A DNA stretch of 64,000 bases from the NCBI GenBank assembly GCA_025200525.1, contig CM045761.1:206233870-206297869 (forward strand). Direction: 5' to 3'. The notes under the pieces are model-generated. The model worked only from the letters and a program-made list of their open reading frames with translations, made no database searches and had not been told where the DNA came from. A program made the translations under genes and the position numbers. How positions within the stretch are numbered: the stretch's first letter is position 1; every line of letters begins with the position of its first letter. Shown piece by piece: positions 23,201-35,785 of the stretch. This DNA is from Camellia lanceoleosa. Lineage: Eukaryota; Streptophyta; Magnoliopsida; Ericales; Theaceae.

Positions 23201-26200
23201 ATCCTTAACTACTAAAACCTACTATAACGACATGAAGACTCAAAATAATTTCAAATCTTTAATTCTTGATGCCCTAAATGTGCTTCATGTGAAATTTCAG
23301 ATTTGCTTTTTTTCTTCTTTCCATGATCTTCATCAACTACGCTTAGTTCTTCAAAGGCATCTTATTCCTACACTAGATAGTCTAGAGCAGGGCCTAAGAA
23401 GCACCTTGGGTTTGTATTGCTGTCATTGGGGCTTTCAAGTGACCCCATGACCAATAACATTAGGGTCTTGCAGCTTGGTGACTAGAGCTAGACAGTTCAT
23501 CAGGGTTATTCATCCCATTGTTTCTCAAGGGACTTGCACCTTGACTGGTATTAGAGAAAGATCTCCACATCAAGACAACTCTAGATCTTGACAAGAACAT
23601 GTGATGTGCTCCATATGTCATATTCGAGGGTTTTGACATTGCTATTAGTTTTTGTTGTTACCACTTTGTTGTCAAGCCAAGCAGAGGGAGCCAACTATCC
23701 TTCTTCCTCGCTTCGGGCATGTGACCAGGTGAGTTAGCATCCATGGCCTGACTCTACTATAAATAGATGACGCCCTTCATGCATATAAGACATTCATTCT
23801 TTTTATCTCACACCCTACAAGATCTAACTCTCCATATTCAACTTCTATTCTCTGTCGTTTCTATCTTTCCTGCTTCTAGACTGCCTTTGCTCTCACCAGG
23901 TCCATCCCTGGTGACCTAGAGACATCTCAGCAGGGTCCGTCAGATTGCTTACCTAACACTCCTCACTAGCCCCAAAGCCTCCATTGTCCACAAATTCAAT
24001 ATTATATTTATGTTTTTCCTGAGTTTCCATAGAGTCTGGTTATGTTAGGATTAGGAAGGTCAGGTTTCTATTGAGTCTATATATATTTTGAGGATGCTGT
24101 ATGTTTAACTCTTATGTTTGGTTGGAGGTTAATCATCATCCTTGAAATGATTGTCTGTAGGTCCAACCCCCTTGAACCAGTGATGTCTTATTTTCTAATA
24201 TTGCTTTGTTATTTTTGTTATAGATACAATGTTGTTGTGTCAACTTGGCTTTGCTGATTTGTTTGAGCCTGCCTAGGCTGGGTTTCTTGTTTTGCCCACT
24301 AAACTCTGTAGTCAACTCTGTTAACTCTGTTTATTGCATGATCAAGCCTACCATCCCTTTAATCACATTTGATTAAGAAGATCATCTGTTTACACATCAG
24401 CTAGCTCTGTTATGGACTGAAAAGATCTTGGTCTTTTACTTCTGTTATATTCTTAGAACTTGAAGTATTGATGGCTTTTAGTTTTAATTTTATGATTTGT
24501 ATATATTCATAATGGAGGAGGGTAAAATTGTTGGAGCCATTTGGTCATCCCATGGATATAAAACCCTCCAGTAATTCCCTTCTTTACCGATGCATTAAGG
24601 TTGCATATGATAACTTTGTCTGGCATAATGTTCTGGTATGTTGGTTTTATATTCAATAACCGTTAGTTCTGCTTTAGGTTTTGAAGGAAATTGGGCAAGA
24701 CTTGTCAGGATTCAAATGTGGCCTTGCACATCTTTTTTGTAAGTGACCTGCACACTATTCACTTACCTAAAATGTCTTTTGAATTTAATTTGGATAATGT
24801 AACATTTTCATCTTTTCCTTTTCTAATTTGTTATCTGTGACAGTGCAACATACAAGTGCTTCTCTGACTATAAACGAAAATTATGACTCTGATGTTCGAG
24901 ATGATACCGAGACATTTCTTAACAGCATAGTTCCAGAGGTGAGGTTATTATATTTGATTCGAAATGGCAGCATTTTTGTGTTGTAGGGGGGTATATTTCA
25001 ATCCTGAATGCCATTTTTTCAGGGGATGTCTGCACCATGGAAGCATACACTGGAAGGTTAGTGTGGGACATGTTTCACTGAATCAGGGAAAGGGTATCAA
25101 ATAACATTATCTTCTTGCAAGTTTCATACCAACTTGACTGTGTATCATATCCCTCTAACCAAAAATTTATGTCTCATTTGTTCTATAGAACCTTCAAACT
25201 TCTCACTTTGAATGCAATGAACGAGAAATGTCATTAAGGTTTTAGGTTGCGTTTGGTAGAGTTTTGTAATTATGATTTGAGAGTATGAGTTGTTTTTTGA
25301 GTTTGTGAGTTTTGGAATTATGATTTGAATGTGGAAAATTTGTTTGGTGAAAGAGTTTTTAAAAGAGTTTTGAATTGAGTGGGGAATTTTTTATGTGACA
25401 TTTGATATTTGATATAAAAACTTACAACTCATAACCAAACATACAACTCAAAATTTTATTAAAGCACATAAATTTTTTTTTAAAAATTCGGAAAATATTT
25501 TTTTCGAATATATAAAAATTAACATATAAAAAAAAAAAAAAATTGCCTTCGTTCAGCAACCGCCCAACGATCGGTTAGGCCAAATTTCAATTTTTTTTGA
25601 CAATCGCGTTTGAGATGTAGTTTTCGGAGAGTTTTGTCCAGTTGTGGAAATACAATTTGAAAGGCGCTACCAAACGTGAAGTTAGAATGTGTGGGTAGAA
25701 AACTATTTCCAAAATCGTTCCAAAGAGTCTTAATTTATTCGGTATGACTTCTACCAACCATATGGAAGTGAAGAAATGTCAAAAGCGTAAGAGTAATGCC
25801 TCATCTTGTACTTCTGACAATTATAATATAATACTTGCATATGTTCTATATGTCATTTATTCATTTGGGTTTATCTTATGACTTATAAGTCTGACTTCTA
25901 CCAAATATGCCGTACTTTTTAGTCTATGGTCACTATACAGTTTGGGTCTACTATTAAATTGTTGCGGTCTGACTTGGGCGGGAAATACTTTAAAACTGAA
26001 TTTTGTGAATATTTGGCCAAATTGGGTACCATTCACTAAACTTCTTATACTGATACACCTGTCCAAAATGGTCGAGCTGAGCATAAACACCGTCATCTCC
26101 TTAAGACAGCTAGGTCTCTCCTTCTCTCTGCTTCCGTTCCAACTCCATTTTGGGGTGAGGTAGTTCTTACTGTTGCTTTTCTTCTTAACCGTATGCCTAC

Positions 26201-27558
26201 CCCCCTTCTTTCTGGTTGGTTTCTTTATGAGGCTCTGTTTTCTCAGCTTCCCAATTGCTCCATCCTTCGTGTGTTTGAATCTGCTTGTTTTATCTTTTTA
26301 CCTCGTAAAGATAGGACCAAACTTAGTGTCCGGTCTGTCTTATGTGTCTTTTTGGGTTATAGTCTCACTCAGAAAGGCTATTGCGGTTATGGCCCTGTTT
26401 CCCGTTGCCTTTATGTTTCCCGCCATGTTGCCTTTCTCGAACGTCTGCCTTACTATCAACTTCCTCCTCTCACCGCCTCAGTTTCCGAAGAGGATTTGGT
26501 TCATATTGATCCGTTTCCTTCTAAGGTCCCGTCTGATGAGTACATCTCCACAGTTCCTCTTGAGCTTGTTTTATCTTCTCCTTCTGCTTCACCTCTAGCT
26601 GCTTCTCCTTCGGTTTCTTTTCCTCCTCCGTTGTTAGTTTATTCTCGTAGCAAGGCTCCTCCTCCACTGGTTGTCTCTGCCCCTGTCCCTGCTGCTGATC
26701 TTCCTACTTTTGACGATTTTGATCCTGCTGCACACCGATATTTTACTCGAGCACATCATCCTCCAAACAGGTTAGGTTGGTCTAATACATTTTTTTCTGC
26801 TTCCTATCGTACTTTTTTGTTTGCTACTCACTCCTTTTCAAAACCTCAGTCTTACAAGGAGGCCTGTCAGGATCCTCATTGGGTTCAAGTTATGGAGGAT
26901 GAGTTGTTTGCTTTACAGAAAACTAGTATTTAGGAGTTGATTCCTTTGCTTGCTGGTAAAAATTTGGTTGGTTGCAAATGGGTCTACAAAGTCAAAATTC
27001 ATTCTGATGGTTCTGTTGAGCGCTACAAAGCTCGTTTGGTTGCCAATGATTTCTTACAGGAGTATGATATTGATTATGAGGAGACCTTTGCTCCTGTTGC
27101 CAAGATGATTACTGTTCGTCTAAGAAGCACGGACACCTCACCGGAGGCTACGTATAAGTGTCGGACATGCGTCGGACACGGACACGCGTCGGATACGCGG
27201 TTGACATGTGTCTGACGCGTCTGCAGAGGTGTCCCATTTTTTTTAATTTTTTTTGTTTTCCGGACACGCGCGAGGTCGAAAACATAATTTTTGAAACTTA
27301 AACAGGGTCAAAGTGTAAAATTAACAAAAAGAAAAGGAAGACGATCGCGAGTCGAAGGGGAGAAGAAAGAGTCGAACCTGATCGAAGGGGAGGAGACCTA
27401 GATCGCTAGTCGAACCTGATCAAGGAGTCGATTGAAAACCCTAAGAACACGATCGCGAGAAGCAGACGATCGACAACCCTAGGTACGTTTCGCTGCTCCT
27501 GTTCCTCTCTTCTTCTTCTCCCTTCGTTCGTTTCTGTGCTGCGTTGCCTCTGTTTTTC

Positions 27559-27591
<33 letters not shown>

Positions 27592-30500
27592 CTCTCCTCT
27601 ATGAGTCGACGACCCTGTTATAACAAATACAAACAAAAGAAAAAAATTATTTTATTTTATAAATAAAAAAAAAAATCAGTCCTTTATTTAAAAAATAAAG
27701 GAATAAAAGTAGTAATTTGTTTTTTTTTTATTTCTTCTTCACTCATAAATATTTATTTTATTTTATAAATAAAATAAATAAATAAAATCAGTCCTTTCTT
27801 TTACTGTTTTTATTTATTTAATTTTTTTTCTTTCTTTAACTTATTCTATCTGTTTGTTATTTTTATTTATTTTTATGTATTGTTATTATTATTTTATAGG
27901 AACCAATTTGTGATTCTTGAATATAGCATTGCCTTCAAGCAATGCAATTTCTGATTTTTTTAATTTTTGTTAGTGTTATTTTGCATTTTTTTTATTACCT
28001 TTCAATGAATAATTATATATTTTATGGCATATAATAAATAAAATTAATTATATATATTGAACGTGTCCCCAGCGTGTCGTGTCCTCTATTTTTTAAAAAT
28101 TTGCGGTCCGCTGCGTTCGTGGTCGTCGTGTCGCTGCGGTCGCGCGTGTCCGTACTTTAGCCGCTCGTATTCTTTAATCTTTGTCAGCTGTTCGTTCTTG
28201 GCTTCTTTATCAAATGAATGTTAAGAATGCTTTTCTTAATGGCCATCTCATTGAGGAGGTTTACATGCGTCCTCCTCCTGGCCTTCACCATTCCTCTAGA
28301 CAAGTTTGTCGCCTTTGGCGTGCTCTATATGGTCTGAAGTAGTTTCTTCGTGCTTGGTATGATCGCTTTTAAATTGCTGTTACTGAGGTTGGGTTTCATC
28401 CTTGTGCCCAGGACTTTGTTTTATTTCTTCTCTACACCTCTGCTGGATTTGTTACATTATTACTGTATGTGGATGATATGATCATCACTGATTTTGACTC
28501 TTTTGCTATTTCTGAGGTCAAGTAATATCTTTTCCGCACATTTGAAATGAAGGATCTAGGCCCATTGCGGTATTTTCTTGGTATTGAGGTAACTTTTTCT
28601 CCCAAAGTCTACTTTCTATCTCAGGCCAAGTATGCCAATAAGGTTATTCATAGTGTCAGTCTTACTGACACTAAGATTTTTGATACCCCTATGGAGCTTA
28701 ATGTAAAGCTTAACACTACTGATGGTGTTCTTCTGGATGATTGTACTTTATATCGAGAACTCGTGGGTTGCTTAGTCTATCTGACGGTTACTCGTCCTGA
28801 TCTTGTCTATGCTATTCATGTGGTTAGCTAATTTGTCTCTGCTCCTCGCTCTATCCGTTGGGCTGCTTTGGTTCGGATTCTTCGCTATCTCCAGGGAAGT
28901 ATATTTCAGGGTTTACTATTGTCTTCTACTTCCTCTTTGAATTTGGTGGCTTATGCTGATTCTAATTGGGCTGGTGATGTCACTGATCGCAAGTCCACTT
29001 CTGGCATCTGCATGTTTCTTGGTGATTCTTTGATCTCTTAAAAGGCCAAGAAACAGACTGTTGTTGCGCGTTGCACTGCCGAAGTTGAGTACCGTGCTAT
29101 GGCTCATGCCACTGCTGAGATTGTTTGGCTTCGTTGTTTCTTAACTGAGTTGGGTGTCCCTCAGTCTTCTTCGACCTCCCTTTACTGTGACAATCGCAGT
29201 GTTATTCAGATTGCACATAACACTGTCTTTCATGAGCGAATGAAGTACATTGAGATTGATTGTCATTTTGTACATCAGCATCTGTAGTTTGACTCCATCT
29301 CGATTCCTTTCGTCTCTTTGGCATTTTGCTGATTTATTTACGAAGACTTACACCACTGCTCGCTTTCAGTTTCTTCTTGGCAAACTCTTAGTATTTTCTG
29401 CTAAAACACCTTGAGTTTGAGCGGGGGTGTGAGAATATTATGTTAATTATGGAAATGTATTTTAGATTTGATTGTGAATGTTAGATTGATTGTATTTCCT
29501 ATTTCAGATTAGGGTTAGGATTGCTATATATATTGGTTGTAATCTTTGTATTAGCATAATTTGAATATACAAGTTTATTCAGAAACTTACAGAAACATCA
29601 TGAATGCCATAAAAAGAGACATGTTTTTAACTTAATAAAAAAAGGGATACTTCATAGAAAGAGGTTAAACAACAAAAGTTTTGACTCATGAAATCTCCTA
29701 CCTACTTTTAGTTGTTTTAATGTTGCCCAAGCATGGATGTTGACTTGGCTGTGAAACTAAACTACTTGAGAGCTTGACTAGTGTTTAGCTTGTTAAAATC
29801 TTGTTTGAGACTGACTCATTATGTGCAAGCCAAGCTTGAACATATGTTGAAGCTCATTAATTTTTTTGAGCTCAGGTAAAAGTTGTCCTAAGAAGCTTAT
29901 ATGCACACTAGAACTGTATAGAAAACCAAGCTAATCAAACTCAACTCGTAATCAGCTTGATTGAATCTTGTTTGAGATCGGCTCGAAAGATAAATAAGTC
30001 AAGCTTGACTAAATTTTATGCTCATTAAGTTTTCAAGCTTGAACAATCCCCCACTCAACTCGGTGCAACTCGTTTACCACCCTAGATGTTGAATAATTTT
30101 TTTTTTTTGCAGGTCCAGATGACATGCCAGCACACATCAAATCATCAATGTTTGGCTGCACACTCACGTGCGGATATTTGTTTTTATTAATTGGGACTGC
30201 TTTTATATTGAAGTTTCACTACCAAATTGCCATTTATATTTCTTTGAACTTTTGCAGGATTCCAATTACGAATGGCCAGCTTAACATGGGAACTTGGCAG
30301 GTGTGTAAAAATGGAGTTTGGAAAAGATGTCTAGAATTTTTGAATGATCAAGTGATAAGCTTCCTTTGTATGGTTTCCATGACTAATTTCATCCAGTCAT
30401 CCTGAAAAATCTATATTTCATGGACTTACAATGGATGCTTGAATTTTTAATGAATTAAATTGGACAAAATGCATCAGTGTATATATTGTTTTAACTAGGG

Positions 30501-32356
30501 AAGAGAGGAAAGGATAAATGAAAAAAGCATATGCAATATCGGCCAAGAACATATGCAGTGGGAAGGGAAGTGGCTCCAATATTTGTTCTTTGGCTAGTGT
30601 GAAAGAAGTAAGAACTCTAATGGGAAGTTAAATAGCAATTAAAATGATTTAAACTTCCATGAGGATTTGTCGTCAATAACATGTTCTTCTTAGTGCCAAC
30701 CTAGTTAGGATTACGAAGTTATATTATGATGCTTTTTGCTCTTAACCAAACCAAACTCTAATGGAATCGGCTGCACGAATCCTTTTTTTTCACTCGACTC
30801 TATTCAAGGCCATTTCGTCAGTCAAATGAAGGAGATTAATATCTCTATTTACTACATTAGTTCATATCAATTTAGGTCTACCCCTTCCCCTAACACTACC
30901 ATTTACTGTCACTGTATCGTATCTCTTCATTACTGCCTATGTTGGTCTCCGTTGTATATAACCAAATCATCTCAATCTATTCTCTCTCAACTTATCTTCT
31001 ATTGGTACTACTATCCATTCTCGAATATACTCATTCCTAACTCTGTCTTTTTTAGTTTTGTCACACATTCACCTTAGCATTCCCATCTCAGCAACACTCA
31101 TCTTATTTACATGTTGTTTCTTAGTCGTCCAACATTTCGTCCTATACAATATCGCTGGTCTAATAGCCGTTCTATAGAACTTCCTTTTTAGTCTAGTGGG
31201 TATTCGTTTATCGCACAGTACTCCAGACACACTCCTCCACTTAAGCCACCCCGCCTTAATTCTATGGACTATATTCGCTCCAATTGCTCCAGTTGTTGTG
31301 ATAATCGATCATAAATAACGAAAATGTTCACTCTTAGATAGTTCTTGATTCTCAATCTTCACTTCTCCTCTACTTCTATTGTAATTGTTACTAAAATTAC
31401 ATTCCATATGCTTTTTGCTCTTGCTCCCTCTTTATTGATGTATCTTCATATGTAACGTGTGTTGTTTTCATCAATAAAGTTCCTTTCTGCTAATAAAAAA
31501 AAAAAAACACAATTGCGATATTCAAGTTTTGCAAGTGTCATGCGCTGCCAAGTCCACAAAGTCTTCAGGGATAGACACCAATGATTGAAGTGGTACTACT
31601 TTGACCTCTATCATTTTTTTGTGTCACTGTTTTGAAAAAAAAGACCAACTTATGGAACCTCCCAACCATGTGCAAAGTTCTTGCACTAGACCCATGTTGA
31701 AGAAGCGTAAATGTTCTATCTATTTGCCTTAACACCACATTTAGGCACTTCTTAGTCATTATTATTAATATCAACATGATACTGTTCCATGGGTATATTT
31801 AATGGGTAGGACCTGCTATGCATTGCGTGTTGATTGTTGTTATGTCATGTTTTCCTGTCACTTTTTGTTCCAAGCTCCTTTGGAGATAGCTGCATCTTGT
31901 GAACTCTTTTGAAGATATGTTTTCTCACTGACTGTTTTATTTATATTTAATATATTTCTTCATTGAAAGCTAATAAGGTCATACACAGCTACAACTATTT
32001 ATGGTGGTTTAGTACCAATGTCGTAATCCCAAGGCATCTTCTGTTTGAAGTTGGGATTGGTGCCTCGCAGACCTTGAGACCTTGAGAACTATACAAGTTC
32101 AGCAGTGTCAAGTAATATTTATATGGCCAGTGGTTTTCCATTACTTGTATACTGTAACATGGACTTGAGATTGTTAATGCTGGTTTTATGTTTTGCGATT
32201 GTTTTTGCATTTGGGAAATAACTAGTCTGATCTTTATGATTTTGAATAGGAGGATTCATATTTATCTCTCTTTCTTTGTTACAGGGCATATGGCTGTGCG
32301 AGCACCGAGACGAAGCTACTCCACGCAAAGTTGTGGTCACTCTTAATGGAATTTAA
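20270..32356 (+). CDS. UPF0047/YjbQ-family protein (secondary thiamine-phosphate synthase-like), 7 exons
   Basis: Exons by eye: 20270-20491, 24678-24738, 24844-24938, 25023-25056, 30113-30167, 30258-30300 and 32285-32356 (TAA). All introns are GT-AG and phases join without a break, giving 193 aa. Family signatures in order: [11 protein letters not shown] with CHLIT near residues 53-73, [12 protein letters not shown] (96-107), [20 protein letters not shown] (129-148), and [13 protein letters not shown] (167-179). Bacterial YjbQ proteins are about 135-140 aa, so about 50 N-terminal residues are extra. They are rich in Ser, Ala and Lys/Arg early on and could target an organelle, which is inference. 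An alternative start is Met44 (MAAPPPP). E. coli YjbQ is annotated as having weak thiamine-phosphate synthase activity. The plant role is unsettled. Introns 1, 4 and 6 are swollen by transposable elements, but no exon is damaged. Confidence 0.88.
21691..21800 (+). repeat. Diverged intron-1 repeat, copy 1
   Basis: GGTTGGAGATTAGTCACCC, TTAAAGTGATTGT and GTTTCGTTATTTTTGT match, in order and spacing, the stretch at 24117-24226 (GGTTGGAGGTTAATCATC, TTGAAATGATTGT, GCTTTGTTATTTTTGT). The two copies flank about 2.3 kb of intron 1 of the YjbQ-family gene. They could be remains of a repeated element or of a segmental duplication. Confidence 0.5.
22420..22490 (+). other. Possible LTR-retrotransposon 3' end remnant in intron 1
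   Basis: The phrase AACCTTGAGGATAAAGTTGA followed by TTTTTAGGGGGTGGA (about 22437-22470) has the form of the pre-LTR 'CTTGAGGACAAGGTTG...GGGGG' segment common in plant LTR retrotransposons, including the polypurine tract. Surrounding intron DNA holds no recognisable coding remains. Confidence 0.35.
24117..24226 (+). repeat. Diverged intron-1 repeat, copy 2
   Basis: This is the partner of 21691-21800 in the same orientation, recognisably similar over about 110 bp with several indels. Confidence 0.5.
25244..25685. mobile_element. Non-autonomous TIR element, 'TAGGTTGCGTTTGGTAG' type
   Basis: The left end AGGTTGCGTTTGGTAG is an imperfect inverted repeat of the right end CTACCAAACGTGAAGTTA. The interior is AT-rich, with repeated GAGTTTTGGAATTATGATTTGA motifs shared with the element at 33315-34104. 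It lies in intron 4 of the YjbQ-family gene. Confidence 0.55.
25860..29400 (+). pseudogene. Copia integrase-RT-RNase H pseudogene
   Basis: Integrase blocks include [11 protein letters not shown] and [20 protein letters not shown], then FLGY. RT begins [12 protein letters not shown] and runs [17 protein letters not shown] and [12 protein letters not shown], is broken at 27119, and resumes with [17 protein letters not shown], the polymerase motif LLLYVDDM and LGIEV. RNase H shows [22 protein letters not shown] and AEVEYRAMA. Internal stops include a TAA near 26037 (for Gln), TAG at 26932 (for Trp), TAG at 28339 and TAA at 29039. It is clearly non-functional. Confidence 0.85.
27120..28160. mobile_element. 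hAT-type non-autonomous element, copy 1, nested in copia RT
   Basis: It begins CTAAGAAGCACGGACACC and ends CGTGTCCGTACTTTAG. The flanking 8-mers are CTGTTCGT (27112-27119) and CCGCTCGT (28161-28168), six of eight identical, as expected of an aged 8-bp target-site duplication. Both ends are full of GGACACG/CGTGTCC motifs. The interior is AT-rich and non-coding. Removing it restores the copia reverse transcriptase order, which supports the boundaries. Confidence 0.8.
30735..31490 (-). mobile_element. RTE-type LINE 3' fragment
   Basis: The minus strand encodes, with frame changes, the C-terminal end of a plant RTE-type LINE polymerase: [57 protein letters not shown]-like RVRNEYIRE, and a terminal MALNRVE...RIRAADS. 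It has several stops. It is antisense in intron 6 of the YjbQ-family gene. Confidence 0.75.
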
Positions 32357-33314
32357 GGTGCTAAAGTTGAGGGATTTGACTTTCAAATCTTAAGTCTTAT
32401 ATTTTTGTAAAACAAAAATTCTATTTAGGTGGTTTATGATTAACAAATAATGTTAATGGACACTTGTTTTGTTTGTGATTCTTCCATTCTCTCCGTGACC
32501 AGTTGAGAGAGAAGTAAGAATTCCGTGAGAGTAGATATATGGGAAATATGTTGGAGTAGAAGTAATATGTTGTTTTATAAGTGACAATTTCAAATTACAC
32601 TCTGGCTTATGATACTGTCACTAATCACATTTTCACAACTGGCTCCTAGTTCATGCTTTCATAATTTTTTTTTCATGTAAATTTATTTTTGGAAATTTTC
32701 TAAAAAGTTGTTTATTTTATATTATTTTTTTAAAATGATTACTCAAATAAGTTTTATATTAAAAAAAAATGAAAAGGATGTTAGCTTGCAAACAGAGAGC
32801 CTGGCCTCCTTTGGCAACATCATATTTTAATTTAAAAGTTAAAAAGTTATTAAAATTTTTTAAAATTTAACAAATTATACAAAAAAGTCAAATATTTTCT
32901 TCCTCTTTATTTTTTTGTGTATTTTTTTTTTATAAAAAATTAAAAAAACATTTCAAACATATTAATTTTTTTTTACTTTATATTTTAGGTAAAAACTTTA
33001 AAAATTATTAAAGTAGTTTATTTTTAAATGAAATTAAGTTTCTCCAACAAATTTTTTTTTTCTCCTTCTAATGGGCACAAATCAAGTTAGTCAGGATGCC
33101 AAAATTTTAAGACTTTTTTTGTCACAGGAAAATCTTTCCACTCTCTCGCAGGTCTGTGGAGCATTGGGTTCACACCAAGTACAAGGGGTTTTGAACTTGG
33201 GACTTAGGGTTTTAACTTCCAAGCTTTTACTAAGTTGCCAAACACCTTTGGGTTTAAATTAAAAAAAAAAAAAAAAGGGTTTAAATTAAAAAAAAAAAAA
33301 AAAAATTTAAGACT
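32357..33314. other. AT-rich spacer downstream of the YjbQ-family gene
   Basis: No further gene is seen. A/T homopolymer runs and two A-tracts after GGGTTTAAATT (about 33254 and 33277) are present. No clear AATAAA was found near the stop codon, so the 3' end of the transcript is not fixed. Confidence 0.4.
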
Positions 33315-34104
33315 AAGGTAGTGTTTGATAGAGTATAAAAAAAAAAAAAAAAAAAAAATTGAGAATAGAGTTGCATTTTGAGTTTGAGTTTTGGAATTAT
33401 GATTTGAAAAAATTAAATTTGTTTGGTTATGAGTTTTGAATTTTTAATGTGACATATGAAATGAAAAATGTTGTTTGATTATGAGTTTTGAAAAAAAATT
33501 TCAAAACTTATAACTTATAACCAAACACATAACTCAAAACTCTATTAATAATTCTATTTAAAATTCATAACTAAACTCTTTTTAAAATTCAATTCAAAAA
33601 AATAATTTGTCATTTTGGTCTAAAAAAATAATTTATATATTTAAAAAATATCAAAAACAAATATAATTATTTTTTTTTTCCAAATAATAGATAGCGATTT
33701 ACAATTGCAAAAAAAATATATATATATATATATATTTTACTGTTCCGGTCAACCTGCCAAATATTCGTGGCGGACGACCGAGTAAACCAAAAATTCAAAA
33801 ATTGTCTGCTCAGATGGAGCTTTGCTAAACGTGAAAGAAAAGTGTGTTTTAAAATGTGTAATGGAATTAATTTTTAAACACGTCATCCAAACAGAGGTTT
33901 CACGTAAGAGAAAAAAGTGAGACCCCCACCATCCCAAAGGAATCCGATTGGTCCAATTTTTTATTTTTTATTTTTATCCTCCTCTTATTGCTCTCCACAT
34001 ATATGTGAGGGTGGTGAAGATCACTCAAAGTGGAAGTCTGAATCATCCCTATTTTACGTAAAGGGGTGAAATTATAAATAGAGCGCGGTACTAAACACAA
34101 CCTA
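33315..34104. mobile_element. Non-autonomous TIR element, same type as 25244-25685
   Basis: The left end AGGTAGTGTTTGATAG is roughly inverted at the right end, TACTAAACACAACCT. GAGTTTTGGAATTATGATTTGA is shared with the intronic element at 25244. A (TA)n tract lies at about 33717-33735. The longer size may reflect a second insertion inside. Confidence 0.45.
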
Positions 34105-34775
34105 AATTTTTCTCAACATGCTTGGGCAAGTCAATGGATTAGGCTTGTGGACAGCCAAACGGGTCAAGATTTTTCGTTTTTTTTTTGTAATTTCTAATAG
34201 GTTGTGGACCAACCTGACATCGGCCCAACAAACCTCCTCTCACAAGCTGGCTAATGGACTTGGTCAAGCTTCAAGCCCTAAGTTCAGGTGAAGGCTCATT
34301 TAAGCCAACCCAATTTGTTTGAAGTATGATCTTAAATCAAGTAAAAGTTCACTTTTTTTTTATCAAATGATCATACCATCGCCTATACTCTGTTAATTTT
34401 GTTAAAGTTAGAGGTGTATTGTGATGTTATTTTATTATATTATTTATTTTCTATGCAAGGTATTATAAGTCAATTTAGACAATTAAACTTAGGGGTTGTT
34501 TAGAGTGTTCTAAATAAGTGCACTTTTTGAATTTTTAGACTAAAAAGTTTAAAAAAAAAAATGATTGTTCGGAATAATTTTTTGTCTTTTTATGAAAAAA
34601 TATATATTAAATTATTATATAAAATGACAAAATCACATTTTTATCCTTACATGGCAGAATCATCAGTGACAGGCGGCAGAGAGAAGTACGACTAGGCTAA
34701 AATGGTACATGAGGCTTCACGGGTACTGTTCGGCTGTGGGGCCCACCAAAAGTCTCATTTCAATAATTCGAACCA

Positions 34776-34998
34776 TTGAGCTTCCGTTTGGGAAGTGGGT
34801 TGACTTTTTGACTTCTTTAGTTATTTTAGCTTAGGCTAAAAAGCTTGGTTTGGGAAGGGCTTTTTGACTTTTTTTTGTGAGAGAATAGTGTAATGATTAT
34901 AGGTTGGATGTGATGTTTTGTTTATTGTGGCTAAAATAACTTATTTTGTCTTTTGTGGCTAAAATAGCTCCAAACCTCCTTGCCAAACGAACTCGTTG
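34776..34998. mobile_element. Possible MITE, GTTTGG termini
   Basis: GAGCTTCCGTTTGGGAAG on the left is an imperfect inverted repeat of CTTGCCAAACGAACTC on the right. The interior contains the self-complementary GACTTTTTGACTT and GGCTAAAATA motifs. A clear target-site duplication was not defined. Confidence 0.4.
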
Positions 34999-35750
34999 AG
35001 TACTCACTTTAATTGGATATCGATAGTTATGTGATCAAAACAGTTTCGTATGAAATTAATAGATGGTGAAAAATAAACGGCTAGAAAAAAAAAATGATTC
35101 AATCACATAACTATCCATATCCGATTAACGTGATTTTTTACAAGTATATAATAATCGATGAGTTCTACACATTGAACGATTTGGATTATAAAAAACGGAC
35201 CGATGGTGGGCCCTTGCGGGCCCAACATTACTCTCTAACTTAATAAATATATACATTTAATTTTTTTTTTTGGTTCATTGAACAGGCCATGAAGTACTGA
35301 ACTATCAATCAGTACCAATGCTGTCACTCCTTGTTTGTATTAAAATATTGTAGAAATTAATTTTTTTTATATTTTTAATTTGTGAATAGTGATAACTTTT
35401 TAATTTTTTGAGATTTTCTTGGTATGTCAAACCAGGTCTAAATTTTATAAGAATAAATATATTTTTTGAAATAAATTTTTAAATCATACCATCCGTGATT
35501 TTAAAAATTTTCAATAGCTAAAAAAGTCGAACTAAAATTTTAAGGAGAGCAAACCTTGAGATCCCGAGCCTGATTCACTGGCCAAGCTCTTGGGTTAGTG
35601 GATTGGGATTTTGGGGGAAAGATCTAGGCACATATGTTGTCGCCTAGCTTGTTTATAAATTATATATATAGAAATGATACACACCAAATATAAGAGCTGA
35701 CGTGATTGGGTTTGAAGCCACTCATCAGTCTCATCCTGTTAATCCTACTC

Positions 35751-35751
<1 letters not shown>

Positions 35752-35784
<33 letters not shown>

Positions 35785-35785
35785 T
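35752..35785. repeat. ATT trinucleotide microsatellite
   Basis: About eleven ATT/TTA repeats in tandem lie 420 bp upstream of the SPP start codon. Confidence 0.9.

Larger units (their letters stand above)
25855..29600 (+). mobile_element. Ty1/copia retrotransposon, 5'-truncated, with nested hAT insertion
   Basis: The parts follow copia order: the end of integrase, reverse transcriptase, RNase H, then a G-rich tract before a short LTR-like segment starting TGTGAGAATATT at about 29428 and ending near 29600. Gag, protease and the 5' LTR are missing. It sits in intron 4 of the YjbQ-family gene in the same orientation. A 1041-bp hAT element (27120-28160) splits the reverse transcriptase. Confidence 0.8.

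Noticed and set aside
27406..27636. Lys/Glu/Arg-rich minus-strand ORF
   Set aside because: It lies inside the non-coding hAT element and reflects a pyrimidine-rich tract.
20270..32356. Possible recent bacterial gene transfer, because YjbQ is best known from bacteria
   Set aside because: The gene has six spliceosomal introns and an N-terminal extension, and homologues are widespread in plants.
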